DNA of 64,000 nt from Dyella sp. C9 (lineage in GTDB: Bacteria; Pseudomonadota; Gammaproteobacteria; Xanthomonadales; Rhodanobacteraceae), in the NCBI RefSeq assembly GCF_003332825.1, contig NZ_QIRF01000011.1, positions 62,001 through 126,000 on the forward strand, written 5' to 3'. Below are positions 10,401 to 17,113 of the stretch, in pieces (within the stretch, counting starts at the first letter, position 1; every line of letters starts with the position of its first letter). A model generated the notes under the pieces. The model had not been told where the DNA came from, did no database searches, and saw only the letters and a list, made by a program, of their open reading frames with translations. Both the position numbers and the translations under genes were made by a program.

Positions 10401-10869
10401 CACCGCGCAGGGTTACGTCGATGGCAGCTATGCCTTCGAGGTCGGCCACTCCACCGTGTCTCCGTTTGCCAACATCGCGTACGACTACCTCCACACCAAC
10501 GCCATGCGCGAGGCCGGCTCGGCCGCAGCGCTGGCGTCCGATGCTGAGGGCAGCTCGATCACGACAGGCACTCTCGGCGTGCGTGGTAGCTTCGCGCTGG
10601 ACGACACCGGTGCTCTGCGTGCGGTGGTCAGCCTCGGCTGGCAGCACGCGTGGGGCGACGTGACGCCGACGACCATCCTGCGCTTTGCATCGGGCAGTCA
10701 GTCGTTCGACGTTGCCGGCGTGCCGGCGGCTCGCAACGCGGCAGCCGTCAACGGTGGCATCAGCTTCAAGGTGGCGAAGGACGTGACGGTGGACGCAACG
10801 TACAGCGGCCAGTTTGGCGATCACGCGACGGATCAGTCCGGTCGTTTGAGCGTGAACTGGGCGTTCTAA
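4441..10869 (+). CDS. Giant autotransporter adhesin-like protein with ESPR leader
   Basis: 2142 residues if translation starts at the TTG at 4441. That start gives MNKTYRLVFNRSLGKLQVAS, the conserved extended signal peptide region (ESPR) of large type V secreted proteins; upstream codons in frame are poor candidates. A second hydrophobic signal segment follows, with likely cleavage near GAWA (residue 61). The passenger has three Gly/Ala/Asn-rich modules, each closed by a segment beginning ADAID or ADSVY (near 5500, 6430 and 7565), then about seven autotransporter-associated beta-strand repeats (8030-9370). The C-terminal beta-barrel spans about residues 1870-2142 and ends LSVNWAF with a terminal aromatic residue. 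Inferred outer-membrane protein exposing a beta-helix, probably for adhesion or aggregation. A strong hairpin terminator follows. Confidence 0.9.
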   Translation: MNKTYRLVFNRSLGKLQVASELSTSRGAGNGADHSTKPRARAAFLVATTLALSLAATGAWADITGTNGASATGAAGATTPGADNGGGDANTLGGNGSPGQSPAAGAGGQGGSATSANAAGGHAGIGQGAVGGTGQVNSGGGGMGGGLATDGEGAGGGGSAVDPILAGVGNGGGQGGGVGYVYDGVTLSNVGVTVGGQGGDGASSGSGMAVGGAGGGGAGVLVKNGANLTVGDTVTGGQGGGGNSTAGGGGDGADGMSGSTLTNDGVITGGKGGASNVGQIMGHGNASGGAGVALDNTGDTLINTSGYAIWGGAASNGGGIAMDGEGGAGIVSLGNANIFTAGLVAGGENGDFTQADAIDLYNGGNTLTLGAGFRFQGSVISNGGDTLVLGGTDDGTFNLGQIVGSNPGSHNAYGQPTAFYGFDSYKKSGSETWTLTGPASVATKWEVQSGTLGLALGATTGTITVDPGADLYIQDSSSVVQGADGTRGTSTIGGTAGNGGAGALGVSAGTGSSIENYGQSIGGAGGLGGDANGNAGASSPNGGVGGNGGNGGDGINGDGFTLTNVGTVRGGTGGTGGDANSDVGGPAGTPGYAGAGGNGVSGANFAVLNRQGGTIAGGDAGMWGAADGQGGMQSTAGYGVTSTGAASIYNDGQIAGGRNADGSHADSVYLTGGANVLTVGIDGTFVGNVISNGGDTLQLEADAGENFAFDLSRVTSNVTDPTVSYFEGFDTFSKVGAGTVILQGNNNVLATWAVNGGTLTLGTNSSGAASIASAFMVSGTTLNVGTSNSVLAAQGDPGTNFPASLPTDTGGAGSAGVSAVMGDNVVVNNGGMIVGGIGGVGGSANGMGGLGNMPYAPGSQGSNGGIGGVGGKGGAGIAATNATITNTGYIYGGMGGAGGSANGGSGGAGGAGLNFVGLGIPGGPGSQGGDGGNGGVGGAGGQGGSGIEGFDLTVNNAAGAIIEGGEGGGPGFAAAGNGGSGGLGGAGDVGSGENGADGNAGAAGANGAVGAGGVGGVSTGSSLIKIAGTISGGVSFDGSSRADAIDVSGGGNVVELLAGGTFHGNVVSNSGPGADTFALGGDANGTFDMTHVVGTIDPSAEDINDYEIQGFANFEKDGASTWTLTGVAGTDTHWQVLQGTLAVSASNSVGGVNSSIVLNDGTTFESTAAISYAGELDVRGASTVQTDSDLTLKGVVGGPGELIKTGTGTLTLANSALYTGGTDIKAGTLVVGDGATHGSILGDITDESALAFNRSDVTSYAGAISGVGSVEQKGTGTLVLTGNSTYTGGTTISAGVLQVGAGGTTGSITGDVVDNGVLGFARTDDLEFSGNVTGTGSFNQYGSGRLTVTGNIAMDGGTTVANGSLQIGNGGTSGSVAGDILVNTLVLFNRSDDVTYAGNIAGSGAVTKKGAGMLTLTGNSSNDAGLFVVGGTVQVGNGGTTGSVTGDIDVETNLSFNRSDDVAYAGTITGAGAVAQRGAGTLVLTGESDYTGGTLIKGGTLQIGDGNTSGSIVGDVDNEGTLEFKRADDVAFAGVITGTGAVVKDGTGDLALTGANAYTGGTVVYGGSLTGDTTSLQGDIVDHALVTFNQAADGIYAGALSGDGRLAKTGAGTLILNGNSAAFAGTTSIAGGTLEVGDADHATAELGGGVTVQTDGTLRGHGTIDGDVVNGGTVRPGGSVGTLTINGNYTQTAAGTLLIDTTADGMGSALKVNGKAAIDGAAMLLLPSSDWKPNTNYQVLNATGGVSGQFATVQSNFAFVTPSLVYGTENVGFSLVRNQVSFPDVATTPNAKGASAVVESLGAGNAVYDAVLMLDKPTAVSAFNQLQGQIQVSVRTAIMDNDRYVRDAVTAHLSGVDSSATGKSATSDGGVTAWTSAWGHWGSHDGDGNAFDLSNNGSGLVVGADLPVGSDYRVGALIGSGEGTARTDSPSESSHQVNTYAGLYGAAAFGQVNVQAGAVYGWQKIDTNRTLSFGSFAGSANARYHGNTAQGYVDGSYAFEVGHSTVSPFANIAYDYLHTNAMREAGSAAALASDAEGSSITTGTLGVRGSFALDDTGALRAVVSLGWQHAWGDVTPTTILRFASGSQSFDVAGVPAARNAAAVNGGISFKVAKDVTVDATYSGQFGDHATDQSGRLSVNWAF
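4621..7900 (+). repeat. Three diverged glycine-rich modules in the autotransporter passenger
   Basis: Each module is a 150-300 residue run of GG/GAGG/GGxGG-type sequence followed by a conserved cap: an ADAID-like start, then NGGDTL, then FDxxxKxG and a WxVxxGTL-like end. Caps lie at about 5506-5870, 6431-6740 and 7561-7900. The pattern implies internal duplication of a coding unit. The caps are diverged, so the duplication is not recent. Confidence 0.7.
8030..9370 (+). repeat. Seven tandem autotransporter-associated beta-strand repeats
   Basis: Units of roughly 60-70 residues share the pattern GxGTLTLTGNSxYTGGT, GGTLQVGxGGTTGSV, then FNRSDDVTYAG. I count seven copies of the GxGxLxLTG element. 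They match the repeat family found next to the barrel in large autotransporters, predicted to form beta-helix rungs. Confidence 0.75.
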
Positions 10870-10876
10870 ACGAAGT

Positions 10877-10914
10877 GACAAGCGGCGGCCAATTGGCCGT
10901 CGCTTGTCTTCCTT
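10877..10914 (+). terminator. Rho-independent terminator of autotransporter 1
   Basis: A 14-bp stem (10877-10890 with 10895-10908, one mismatch) and an AATT loop are followed by TTCCTT. It starts 8 bp after the stop codon. Confidence 0.75.
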
Positions 10915-11018
10915 GACGTGCGACCTTCAACACGATCAGCGTTCCTCAGCCAAGTTCGGGTGAGTGACATGGTTAGTTGGGTGACGACAGAACGACAGCT
11001 GATTGAGCCCATTTCGCA

Positions 11019-11046
11019 ATTTTACATAATATACATTATGCGAAAT
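11019..11046. other. dif: dif-type XerCD recombination site
   Basis: On the minus strand the 28 bp align with known proteobacterial dif sites: arms corresponding to ATTTCGCATAA (XerC side) and TTATGTAAAAT (XerD side) around a 6-bp centre. It differs from the E. coli dif only in outer arm bases. An extra ATTTCGCA at 11011-11018 mirrors TGCGAAAT at 11039-11046. It is either the chromosomal dif in the terminus or a phage attachment junction, and the filamentous-phage remnants directly downstream fit XerCD-mediated integration at dif. No second copy was seen in the window. Confidence 0.85.
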
Positions 11047-11087
11047 TCTTGATGAGGCTGGCCGCTGGCACGGCTTTTGTCGTCATC

Positions 11088-11139
11088 CCGCTAATTCTGT
11101 CGTTTGTCCGCTAATCGTGTCATGTCCGCTTATTCGGTC
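11088..11139 (+). repeat. Three tandem copies of a CCGCTAAT-type motif
   Basis: The 14-bp cores start at 11088, 11108 and 11126: CCGCTAATTCTGTC, CCGCTAATCGTGTC and CCGCTTATTCGGTC. They lie between the dif site and the first phage-like ORF, where a phage promoter/operator or replication-control region would be expected. Function is inferred from position only. Confidence 0.5.
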
Positions 11140-11144
11140 ATCTT

Positions 11145-11470
11145 TTGACGCCGTGCTATTTACGGCCTGATCCTGCCGGCGACTTCTTTGGTGTGCGAGC
11201 GCGCGTGGACGCTAAAGAGTTGCAACAGTTCACCACGCCCGCCGGCCGCATGGTGACATTGCGAGAAATCGCCCAGCTTCTACAGGATCAGGTCGAAGGC
11301 CGGCACGATCTTGCCGGCGCATGGCTTGGCTGGCGTATCCGCCAGAACCGCCTGATTCCGCCCGGCGAAGCCTTCCGCCAAAGCCAGATCACGCCCACCA
11401 CCCTCAGGGCGTTCGCTCGCTGGCTTCGGAGTCTTGAGGGCGAACAGGCTCAACTTGAATTTCGCACCGA
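11145..11470 (+). CDS. Small phage-type protein, DUF3653-like
   Basis: The reading from a TTG at 11145 gives about 105 residues of plausible protein: TPCYLRPDPAGDFFGVRARV, then FTTPAGRMVTLREIAQLLQDQ and the segment LAGAWLGWRIRQNRLIPPGEAF, followed by TPTTLRAFARWL. The GAW-GWRI core resembles DUF3653 phage proteins, and its place beside dif and zot fits a filamentous phage. The open frame continues to 11894 without similarity to anything I know, so the 3' end is uncertain and the gene may be decayed. No clear ribosome binding site. Confidence 0.45.
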
Positions 11471-11742
11471 GCCGCGTCGGGAAAGTTGTGCTGCGCCTCG
11501 GCAGGTCGCACCCCTGCATCAGCAGGCCAGTAAAGCAGGCCGTTCTTGCACTCCACCTTGCCCACCACCGTTGGGTGCGGACCGTGCCGATATGCCGGAG
11601 CACTTTGACGCCCCTGTGCCGGGTCAGCGGCAAGGGCTGGCTCAGGGGCAACCACAGAAGCCGAGGCAACGCGAGAATGTAATTCAACTTGCTGCCAGCC
11701 TGCGGCTTCGCCGCTTCAGGCTGACGCCTCTCGTTGCGCGAA

Positions 11743-12129
11743 TCAGCCACCGTCCACGAACGGATTATAGAGCCCGTCCGCCGCGATCTGGCGGCACCGG
11801 TTCGCCTCGACGGCGTAACGCGTGCCCTGCTCCGTATGGCACCTGCAGCGGCCATCATCCACGGCCACGCAGAACAGGCGAGGCACCGTCTTGACCCGGA
11901 AATCATCAAAAGCCGGCGCTGTCCACGGCAGGCCGTCCACACGAGGCCGAAGCTACGTGGCGTAATCCTTTTGACGCAACGCCAAATCGACCGCCTTGAG
12001 GTCCGCCTGCGGGCCTTTGGCGCCCGATGCAGTCGGCGTGCTGCCACTAACGGCGGCGATGTTCTGCTCGCGCAGATGCTTCAACACGATAGGCACGGCA
12101 ATGAGCGCACCCACGGCCAGCACAGCTGC
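11743..12129 (-). pseudogene. C-terminal remnant of a Zot-like filamentous-phage assembly protein (pI)
   Basis: The minus-strand frame begins near 12129 with a transmembrane segment AAVLAVGALIAVPIVLKHLR, the membrane anchor normally following the NTPase domain of Zot/pI proteins. A periplasmic part follows, ending with a cysteine-rich signature (RLFCVAVDDGRCRCHTEQGT, then CRQIAADGLYNPFVD) typical of Xanthomonadales phage Zot C-termini. A TAG at 11953-11955 interrupts the frame and the NTPase domain is absent, so it cannot work. Upstream sequence switches abruptly to an AraC fragment on the other strand. Confidence 0.75.
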
Positions 12130-12415
12130 ACTCCGCTCACGCCCCGAACACGCCTGGACAGTGGTCGCACTCGCCCGGGAGGCTGCGCTTTCACGGCCCG
12201 CATCTTTTGCCCACTTCAGCCGAGCTGTGAGTCTCGCCCCATGGAACACGTACAGGCTTGGCGCATGGCGATCGCCAAGCGTTTATTGCGCGATGACGAC
12301 TTGGAAATCACTCAGATTGCCGAGCGCGTTGACTACAGTTCTTCCAGTACTTTTACGGTGGCCTTCACTCGCCAAGTAGATCTGTCGCCGGCACGCTATG
12401 GGCGTAGCGCTCAGC
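12128..12415 (+). pseudogene. Fragment of an AraC-family regulator (C-terminal HTH only)
   Basis: Two frames together spell a typical AraC DNA-binding domain. The first has HAWTVVALAREAALSRPASF and then FSRAVSLAP; one frame over comes MEHVQAWRMAIAKRLLRDD, followed by ITQIAERVDYSSSSTFTVAF. The break falls in the CCCC run at 12237-12240. The N-terminal effector domain is missing, and both ends abut phage-like sequence on the opposite strand, so this is an inserted or rearranged fragment. Confidence 0.75.
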
Positions 12416-12660
12416 GACGCTCAGCAGCATCTCGCCAAGCCATGCAATCAAAACGGGCATTGTCAGCCTCTCCCGCTGGCGGCGATCACCGCGGCCGAAG
12501 ACAGCGCAAAACCGATCACCAGTGCACGCAGCCACGGGCCAATGAAGCACTTGTCGGCCAGCGGGATCGCAAGCGAACCCATGCCCCCCAGCAACACCGC
12601 AATGTCTTTGCCGGCTCACGCAATGTTTATGCCGATTCCGGCACGCCAATTGCCCCATTC
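12416..12660 (-). pseudogene. Prophage membrane-protein remnants (minor-coat-like start and a holin-like small protein)
   Basis: From the ATG at 12460 the minus strand reads MPVLIAWLGEMLLS, resembling the start of DUF2523 minor coat proteins usually encoded just before zot; it is cut off by the AraC fragment. Just upstream, about 12654 to 12466, is a small two-helix membrane protein (NEWGNWRAGIGINIA, then IAVLLGGMGSLAIPL and ALVIGFALSSAAVIAA) with an in-frame TGA at 12616-12618. The order (membrane protein, DUF2523-like, zot) fits a filamentous phage. Family calls are from recognition of short stretches. Confidence 0.45.
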
Positions 12661-12856
12661 GTTCAATACACCGCATCGATACTGCCGAATCATAGTTTGC
12701 ACGTTCCGCGTGATCGTTCATTTCAGCGACTGCACCCCGACTGCCGTTATCAGTGCGGGCAGAGGTGCGGGCTATGACCGCGGATTTGTCGACAAACTAG
12801 CGCGCCGCCATCAGCGGTTGCACGGCACGCACAATGGAATCCTGGGGAGGATGAGC

Positions 12857-15800
12857 ATGGCGCAGCATGATCGCGGAGCGACTAGACATGAGCGTGAGCT
12901 TGGCGCCACGCATGGCAGTAATCGAGGACGCGTGACGGGCTTACGGATGGCCGCACTGGCTCTGGCCATCGGCTGTTGTTGCGGCCTGCATGCGCAGTCG
13001 ATCACTGGCGGCCTGCACGGTACTGCGCCAACCGGCGCTGGCGTGGTTGTCGAGGTCACTCGACCGAACACGGGTTACGCCAAGAACATCAATCCAGATC
13101 GTGACGGTCGCTATAACCTCGATTATCTGGTGCCTGGCGATTACCAGGTGAAGGTGATCCAGGATGGGAAGACGTTGGATACCCGCGTCATCCGCGTGTC
13201 GCCCAACACCTCCGCCATCGTGCCCTCCGTTGCGACTGCGACTGAAGCAAAAGCGACATCCCTCGCAACGGTGACGGTGACGGCCAACCATTTGGCCACG
13301 GTGCTCAATCCCATCGACGTGAGCACACCGGAGCTGTCCACGGTGTACAGCGCCAGTTTGCTGCGGCAACTGCCGATTGATCCGGGCAACATCTACGCCA
13401 TTGCTAATCTGAACTCCACCGCCAATGGCGGCGTGCGCGGCTCCACCTACCCGCAGGTGGGCGGTGCCAGCCCGTCCGAAAACCGTTACTACTTCAACGA
13501 ATTCGACACCACTTACGATATCACCGGCCAAGGTGCGATTGTGTTCCCGCAAGAGGCGGTGGACAGCACACAGTTCATCAGCGGCAGCGGTGCACTGAGC
13601 TGGACGAGCACCACCGGCGCGATCACCTCCGCCACCTTGCGTCAGGGCACCAACGACTTTCATGCCGGTTACGACCTTTACTATTCGCTGCCGAACTCTA
13701 ACCTGCTGAGGCCGAACGGAAAGGACTCTTACAACAGCGCCGGCTACCGCTACCTTTACCAGTCGCCGGACAGCGCCGGAGGGCTGGCCACGCAGTACCT
13801 TTGGGCATCGGGCGCCCTGGTCAAGGACAAGCTGTTCTTCTTCGCATTGCTGGGCAATCAGCCGCCGGCCACCACCACCACCTATACCGCCACACAGCGC
13901 AGCAACAACTCAACGCGCAATTCGAATGCTCTGCTTAACGTGACCTGGAACATCACGGATAGCCAGGCGCTCAACGTGGCCGGGTACAAGACCAAGACGC
14001 TTTCTTCCTACAATGCCTATGCGATGGCTGATTCGTATACGCCATCATCGGTCTACGGCCCGCCCGCGTGGTCCGGCATCGACTCCCGGCAAAAGATGCT
14101 GATCGGCAATTATCACTGGCAGGTCAACGATGACCTGAGTGTACGAGTGATGGCCGGCAGCATGCGATTCGACTACGTCGGCACGGATGAGTTGGCTGGC
14201 GTGCCCTATGTAAGCGAATACGATGCGACCACTGGCATCACCCAACAGCTGTACGGCGGCGTCAACGACCAGTACTCACCTTACGACTACTACTACGCCA
14301 AGCGCGGCTTCAAGGGCGACCTTGTCTATACCCTCGGCGATCATAAGATCACCTTCGGTGGCGAGAAGTACACGAATATCTACCACTACGCGCCTACTTC
14401 CAACGCCAATGGAAACTGGTCGTATCTCAACTACAGCGCCTACGCCGGCTCTTACCTCGGCAATGGCGTTTATGTTCCGGAAAACGGCCAGCTTGTTTAT
14501 GCCGTCGACTATGCAACGGGCGGCACCTACCGCTCGGTGCAGAACGGCTACTACGCCTACGATACCTGGCAAGCCTCGCCCAACCTGGTGCTGGAAGGCG
14601 GCTTGCGGCTGGATCAAATGCGCAACAATGCTTCGGACGGCACCACCTTTCTGCGCATGAACGTGCTGTCTCCGCGCATCGGTGGATCGTGGGACGTGCA
14701 TGGCGATAGTTCACTCAAGATCGGCGCCAATGCAGGCAGGTACACCCTGCCGATGCCGTCAAACCTGAATTACCTGATTGCCTCGGCTTATACCTATAAG
14801 TACACCTACTACTCGTACTCCGGACGCGACCCCATCACCCAGGTGCCGACCGGCCTCAGCCAGCTCGGTGAGCCGTTCGACTACAGCCACCCGCTGCCTT
14901 CGCTTGTCACCGTCACCAGCCGCAACCTCGAAAACACCAAGCAGAACGAGTTCCAGATCTATGCGCAGCAGCAACTCACGCCCACCTGGTCGCTTCTGGG
15001 CCAGTTCGATGCGCATATCCTGCAGAACATAGTGGACCAGACCTGCGATAACGTCGGCACGATAACCAATTACGTGCAGACGCATGGCTATCCCAACTAT
15101 GGCGGACTGACGGGCAGCTGCATCGAATTCAATCCGGGTCGCTCGATCGTGCTACGCGACGACCTGAACGGTAACGGCACGCTATCCGACATCACCATAC
15201 CCAACAGCTACCTGCAAATGCCTAAGGCGCGCCGCAACTACTACGACCTCACCTTCACGCTCAGCCATGCGCGCTCGGATGACGAGCCGTATTTCCTCAG
15301 CGCCAGTTACACCTGGGGTCATCTCTACGGCAACAACGACGGTTACACCAACCTGACACAGCAGCAAACCGATGCCGGTATCACGGCGATGCCCGGGCAG
15401 AGCGGCAACTACACCTTCCAACAGTTCACCAACGGCTTCAACGGCAATCTCGCCGCCGACATCCGCAACAACTTCGTACTGAATGGCGTGTACTACTGGA
15501 AGACCGGCCTTCGTCTGGGCGCCGTGTTCAACGCCCATACCGGCGCGGCCTTCAGTTGCCTGGGCATCTATCCCGATCCCAACAACAGCACGCTGTCCGG
15601 TTATGGCGCAGTAACCCACTACTGCGGCGGCAACCTGGAGACCCAGGGAAGCACATGGCGCCCGCCGTTCTACATGCGACTGGACATGGACCTCGGCTAC
15701 GACTTGAACTTCCAGCGTGGCGGCACGCTGAGTCTCGATCTGCGAGTCACCAACATCACCAACAGGCAGACAGTAACGAGCCGCTACATGCTCGCCGATG

Positions 15801-15910
15801 CAGGCGGGTTCAATAGCAATAACGTGCCGATTCCCAACACCAATTACCTGGCGATCAACGCGTATCAACCGCCACGCGCAACCTACCTCTATTTGCGCTA
15901 TACGTTCTGA
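12857..15910 (+). CDS. TonB-dependent outer-membrane receptor, Oar-like
   Basis: 1017 residues from the ATG at 12857, which has GGGGAGG six bases upstream. A signal peptide (LRMAALALAIGCCCGLHAQ) is followed by a carboxypeptidase-regulatory-like beta-sandwich (about residues 50-120, with DRDGRYNLDYLVPGDYQVKV). A plug with LPIDPGNIYAIANL and GGVRGSTYPQVGG comes next, then a large beta-barrel rich in Tyr/Asn/Thr ending YLYLRYTF. This architecture is the Oar/OmpA-related TonB receptor type that imports large substrates such as oligosaccharides or peptides. The adjacent PAS-AraC gene may be its regulator. The substrate is unknown. Confidence 0.9.
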   Translation: MAQHDRGATRHERELGATHGSNRGRVTGLRMAALALAIGCCCGLHAQSITGGLHGTAPTGAGVVVEVTRPNTGYAKNINPDRDGRYNLDYLVPGDYQVKVIQDGKTLDTRVIRVSPNTSAIVPSVATATEAKATSLATVTVTANHLATVLNPIDVSTPELSTVYSASLLRQLPIDPGNIYAIANLNSTANGGVRGSTYPQVGGASPSENRYYFNEFDTTYDITGQGAIVFPQEAVDSTQFISGSGALSWTSTTGAITSATLRQGTNDFHAGYDLYYSLPNSNLLRPNGKDSYNSAGYRYLYQSPDSAGGLATQYLWASGALVKDKLFFFALLGNQPPATTTTYTATQRSNNSTRNSNALLNVTWNITDSQALNVAGYKTKTLSSYNAYAMADSYTPSSVYGPPAWSGIDSRQKMLIGNYHWQVNDDLSVRVMAGSMRFDYVGTDELAGVPYVSEYDATTGITQQLYGGVNDQYSPYDYYYAKRGFKGDLVYTLGDHKITFGGEKYTNIYHYAPTSNANGNWSYLNYSAYAGSYLGNGVYVPENGQLVYAVDYATGGTYRSVQNGYYAYDTWQASPNLVLEGGLRLDQMRNNASDGTTFLRMNVLSPRIGGSWDVHGDSSLKIGANAGRYTLPMPSNLNYLIASAYTYKYTYYSYSGRDPITQVPTGLSQLGEPFDYSHPLPSLVTVTSRNLENTKQNEFQIYAQQQLTPTWSLLGQFDAHILQNIVDQTCDNVGTITNYVQTHGYPNYGGLTGSCIEFNPGRSIVLRDDLNGNGTLSDITIPNSYLQMPKARRNYYDLTFTLSHARSDDEPYFLSASYTWGHLYGNNDGYTNLTQQQTDAGITAMPGQSGNYTFQQFTNGFNGNLAADIRNNFVLNGVYYWKTGLRLGAVFNAHTGAAFSCLGIYPDPNNSTLSGYGAVTHYCGGNLETQGSTWRPPFYMRLDMDLGYDLNFQRGGTLSLDLRVTNITNRQTVTSRYMLADAGGFNSNNVPIPNTNYLAINAYQPPRATYLYLRYTF

Positions 15911-15953
15911 GGCTAACAGGTGGAGGCGGCCGTTAAAAAGACACTTCCGAATA

Positions 15954-15978
15954 CTGGCGCCGCCCCATGCGGCGCCAG
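15954..15978. terminator. Perfect hairpin after the TonB receptor gene
   Basis: CTGGCGCCGC (15954-15963) and GCGGCGCCAG (15969-15978) form an exact 10-bp stem with a 5-nt loop, 43 bp after the stop codon. There is no U-tract on the plus strand, so it may stabilise the 3' end or act as a weak terminator. Confidence 0.5.
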
Positions 15979-16105
15979 GGGAGCAATCGATCCGGGCGGA
16001 CGCCGCCCCCTGTCGCCAGTGGTGGCTGGCAAACCAAGGTTGGAGATAGCCTACTCATTACCGGCCACCTTGCCCGCATCGTCTTCGCTATGGAGTAGCG
16101 CCACT

Positions 16106-16888
16106 GTGGCTGTGAAGCAACGCACAAAGTCGACGCCATCGGATGCATTGCCTCATCCGGGACAGGCCAATGCGCTGTCGAATATAAGTCCCGGGGATAT
16201 CGAAGTACTTTTCGATGCGATTCCCGATGTGCTGTTCTTCGTCAAAGACGAACAGGGCCGCTACACCCACGTCAATATCACTATGGTGCGCCGCCTTGGC
16301 CTGAAGTCGCGCAGCGAGGTGATCGGCAAGCGTGTGAGTGATGTGTATCCCAGCGGCCTCAGTGCGGCCTACGCACGCCAGGACGCTCAGGTGCTTGCTG
16401 GTGAAATCATCGAGAACCTGCTTGAGCTGCAAATCTTTCCCAATCGCGCACCGGGTTGGTGCCTGACCTGCAAGCGACCACTATTCATCGACAGCAAGAT
16501 CATGGGTGTCGTCGGCATCTCGCGCGATCTTGGGCTACCCGACAGTCGCGGACCTATCTACGAGCAGTTGCGTCTGGCGCTGACCTACCTGAGTGAGCAT
16601 TTCTCTGAAAACGTGCGCATGCAGACATTGATGGATATCACCGGGTTTTCCGAGTCGAAATTGCAACGTTACTTCCGCCAGGTATTTCAGCTTACCCCGC
16701 AGCAGATGCTGACGCGGCTGCGCATTCAGATGGCCATGCATCGCGTGCGCGGCGATGAAAGTGTCGCCAGCATTGGTCAGGCTTGCGGGTTCAGCGACCA
16801 AAGTGCATTCACCCGCCAGTTCAAGGCCATGGTCGGGATGACGCCTAGCGACTACCGCACGCTGCTGCGCAAGGAAGCGTCCACCTAG
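16106..16888 (+). CDS. PAS-domain AraC-family transcriptional regulator
   Basis: 260 residues from the GTG at 16106 (GGAG about ten bases upstream); the start is uncertain because longer in-frame readings exist. Residues about 30-150 are a PAS sensor domain (LFDAIPDVLFFVKDEQGRYT, then GLKSRSEVIGKRVSDVYP). The C-terminal 100 residues hold two helix-turn-helices of the AraC type (MDITGFSESKLQRYFRQVF, then IGQACGFSDQSAFTRQFKAM). PAS-AraC proteins are one-component sensors. Its position just downstream of the TonB receptor suggests control of that gene. Confidence 0.85.
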   Translation: MAVKQRTKSTPSDALPHPGQANALSNISPGDIEVLFDAIPDVLFFVKDEQGRYTHVNITMVRRLGLKSRSEVIGKRVSDVYPSGLSAAYARQDAQVLAGEIIENLLELQIFPNRAPGWCLTCKRPLFIDSKIMGVVGISRDLGLPDSRGPIYEQLRLALTYLSEHFSENVRMQTLMDITGFSESKLQRYFRQVFQLTPQQMLTRLRIQMAMHRVRGDESVASIGQACGFSDQSAFTRQFKAMVGMTPSDYRTLLRKEAST

Positions 16889-17113
16889 TAGTACCCGGTC
16901 ACACCGGCGTACAGTGCACGCTTGCCCGGAATAAGAGGCGGAGGCAGTTAAACTGGACGGAATGGCGTCTGGGAGGTGACTCAGCTTGTTGCACTATGGC
17001 GATGCCATGAATCGCTTCGCGGCCGGCGCCACCTCAACGTCGTGTGAGCTCTTATCGCGCCGCTTTGCGGCACTGTTTAACTACCTCCGTCCCCTATTCC
17101 CATCGGCATAGAT
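16889..17113. other. Intergenic, no gene seen
   Basis: Short stretch between the PAS-AraC gene and the broken peroxidase. It may hold decayed 5' sequence of the peroxidase, but no frame is convincing. Confidence 0.3.

Noticed and set aside
4354..10881. 2175-residue open frame antisense to autotransporter 1
   Set aside because: It is rich in Arg/Ala/His, has no recognisable domain or signal, and mirrors the GC-rich codon pattern of the sense gene, which has an ESPR, repeats and a barrel.
11145..11894. Full 249-residue reading of the DUF3653-like frame
   Set aside because: Only the first 105 or so residues look like protein; the rest is Arg/Pro-rich and overlaps the zot-side sequence.
13141..15868. 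Several minus-strand open frames inside the TonB receptor gene
   Set aside because: Antisense shadows of a gene with clear signal peptide, plug and barrel features.
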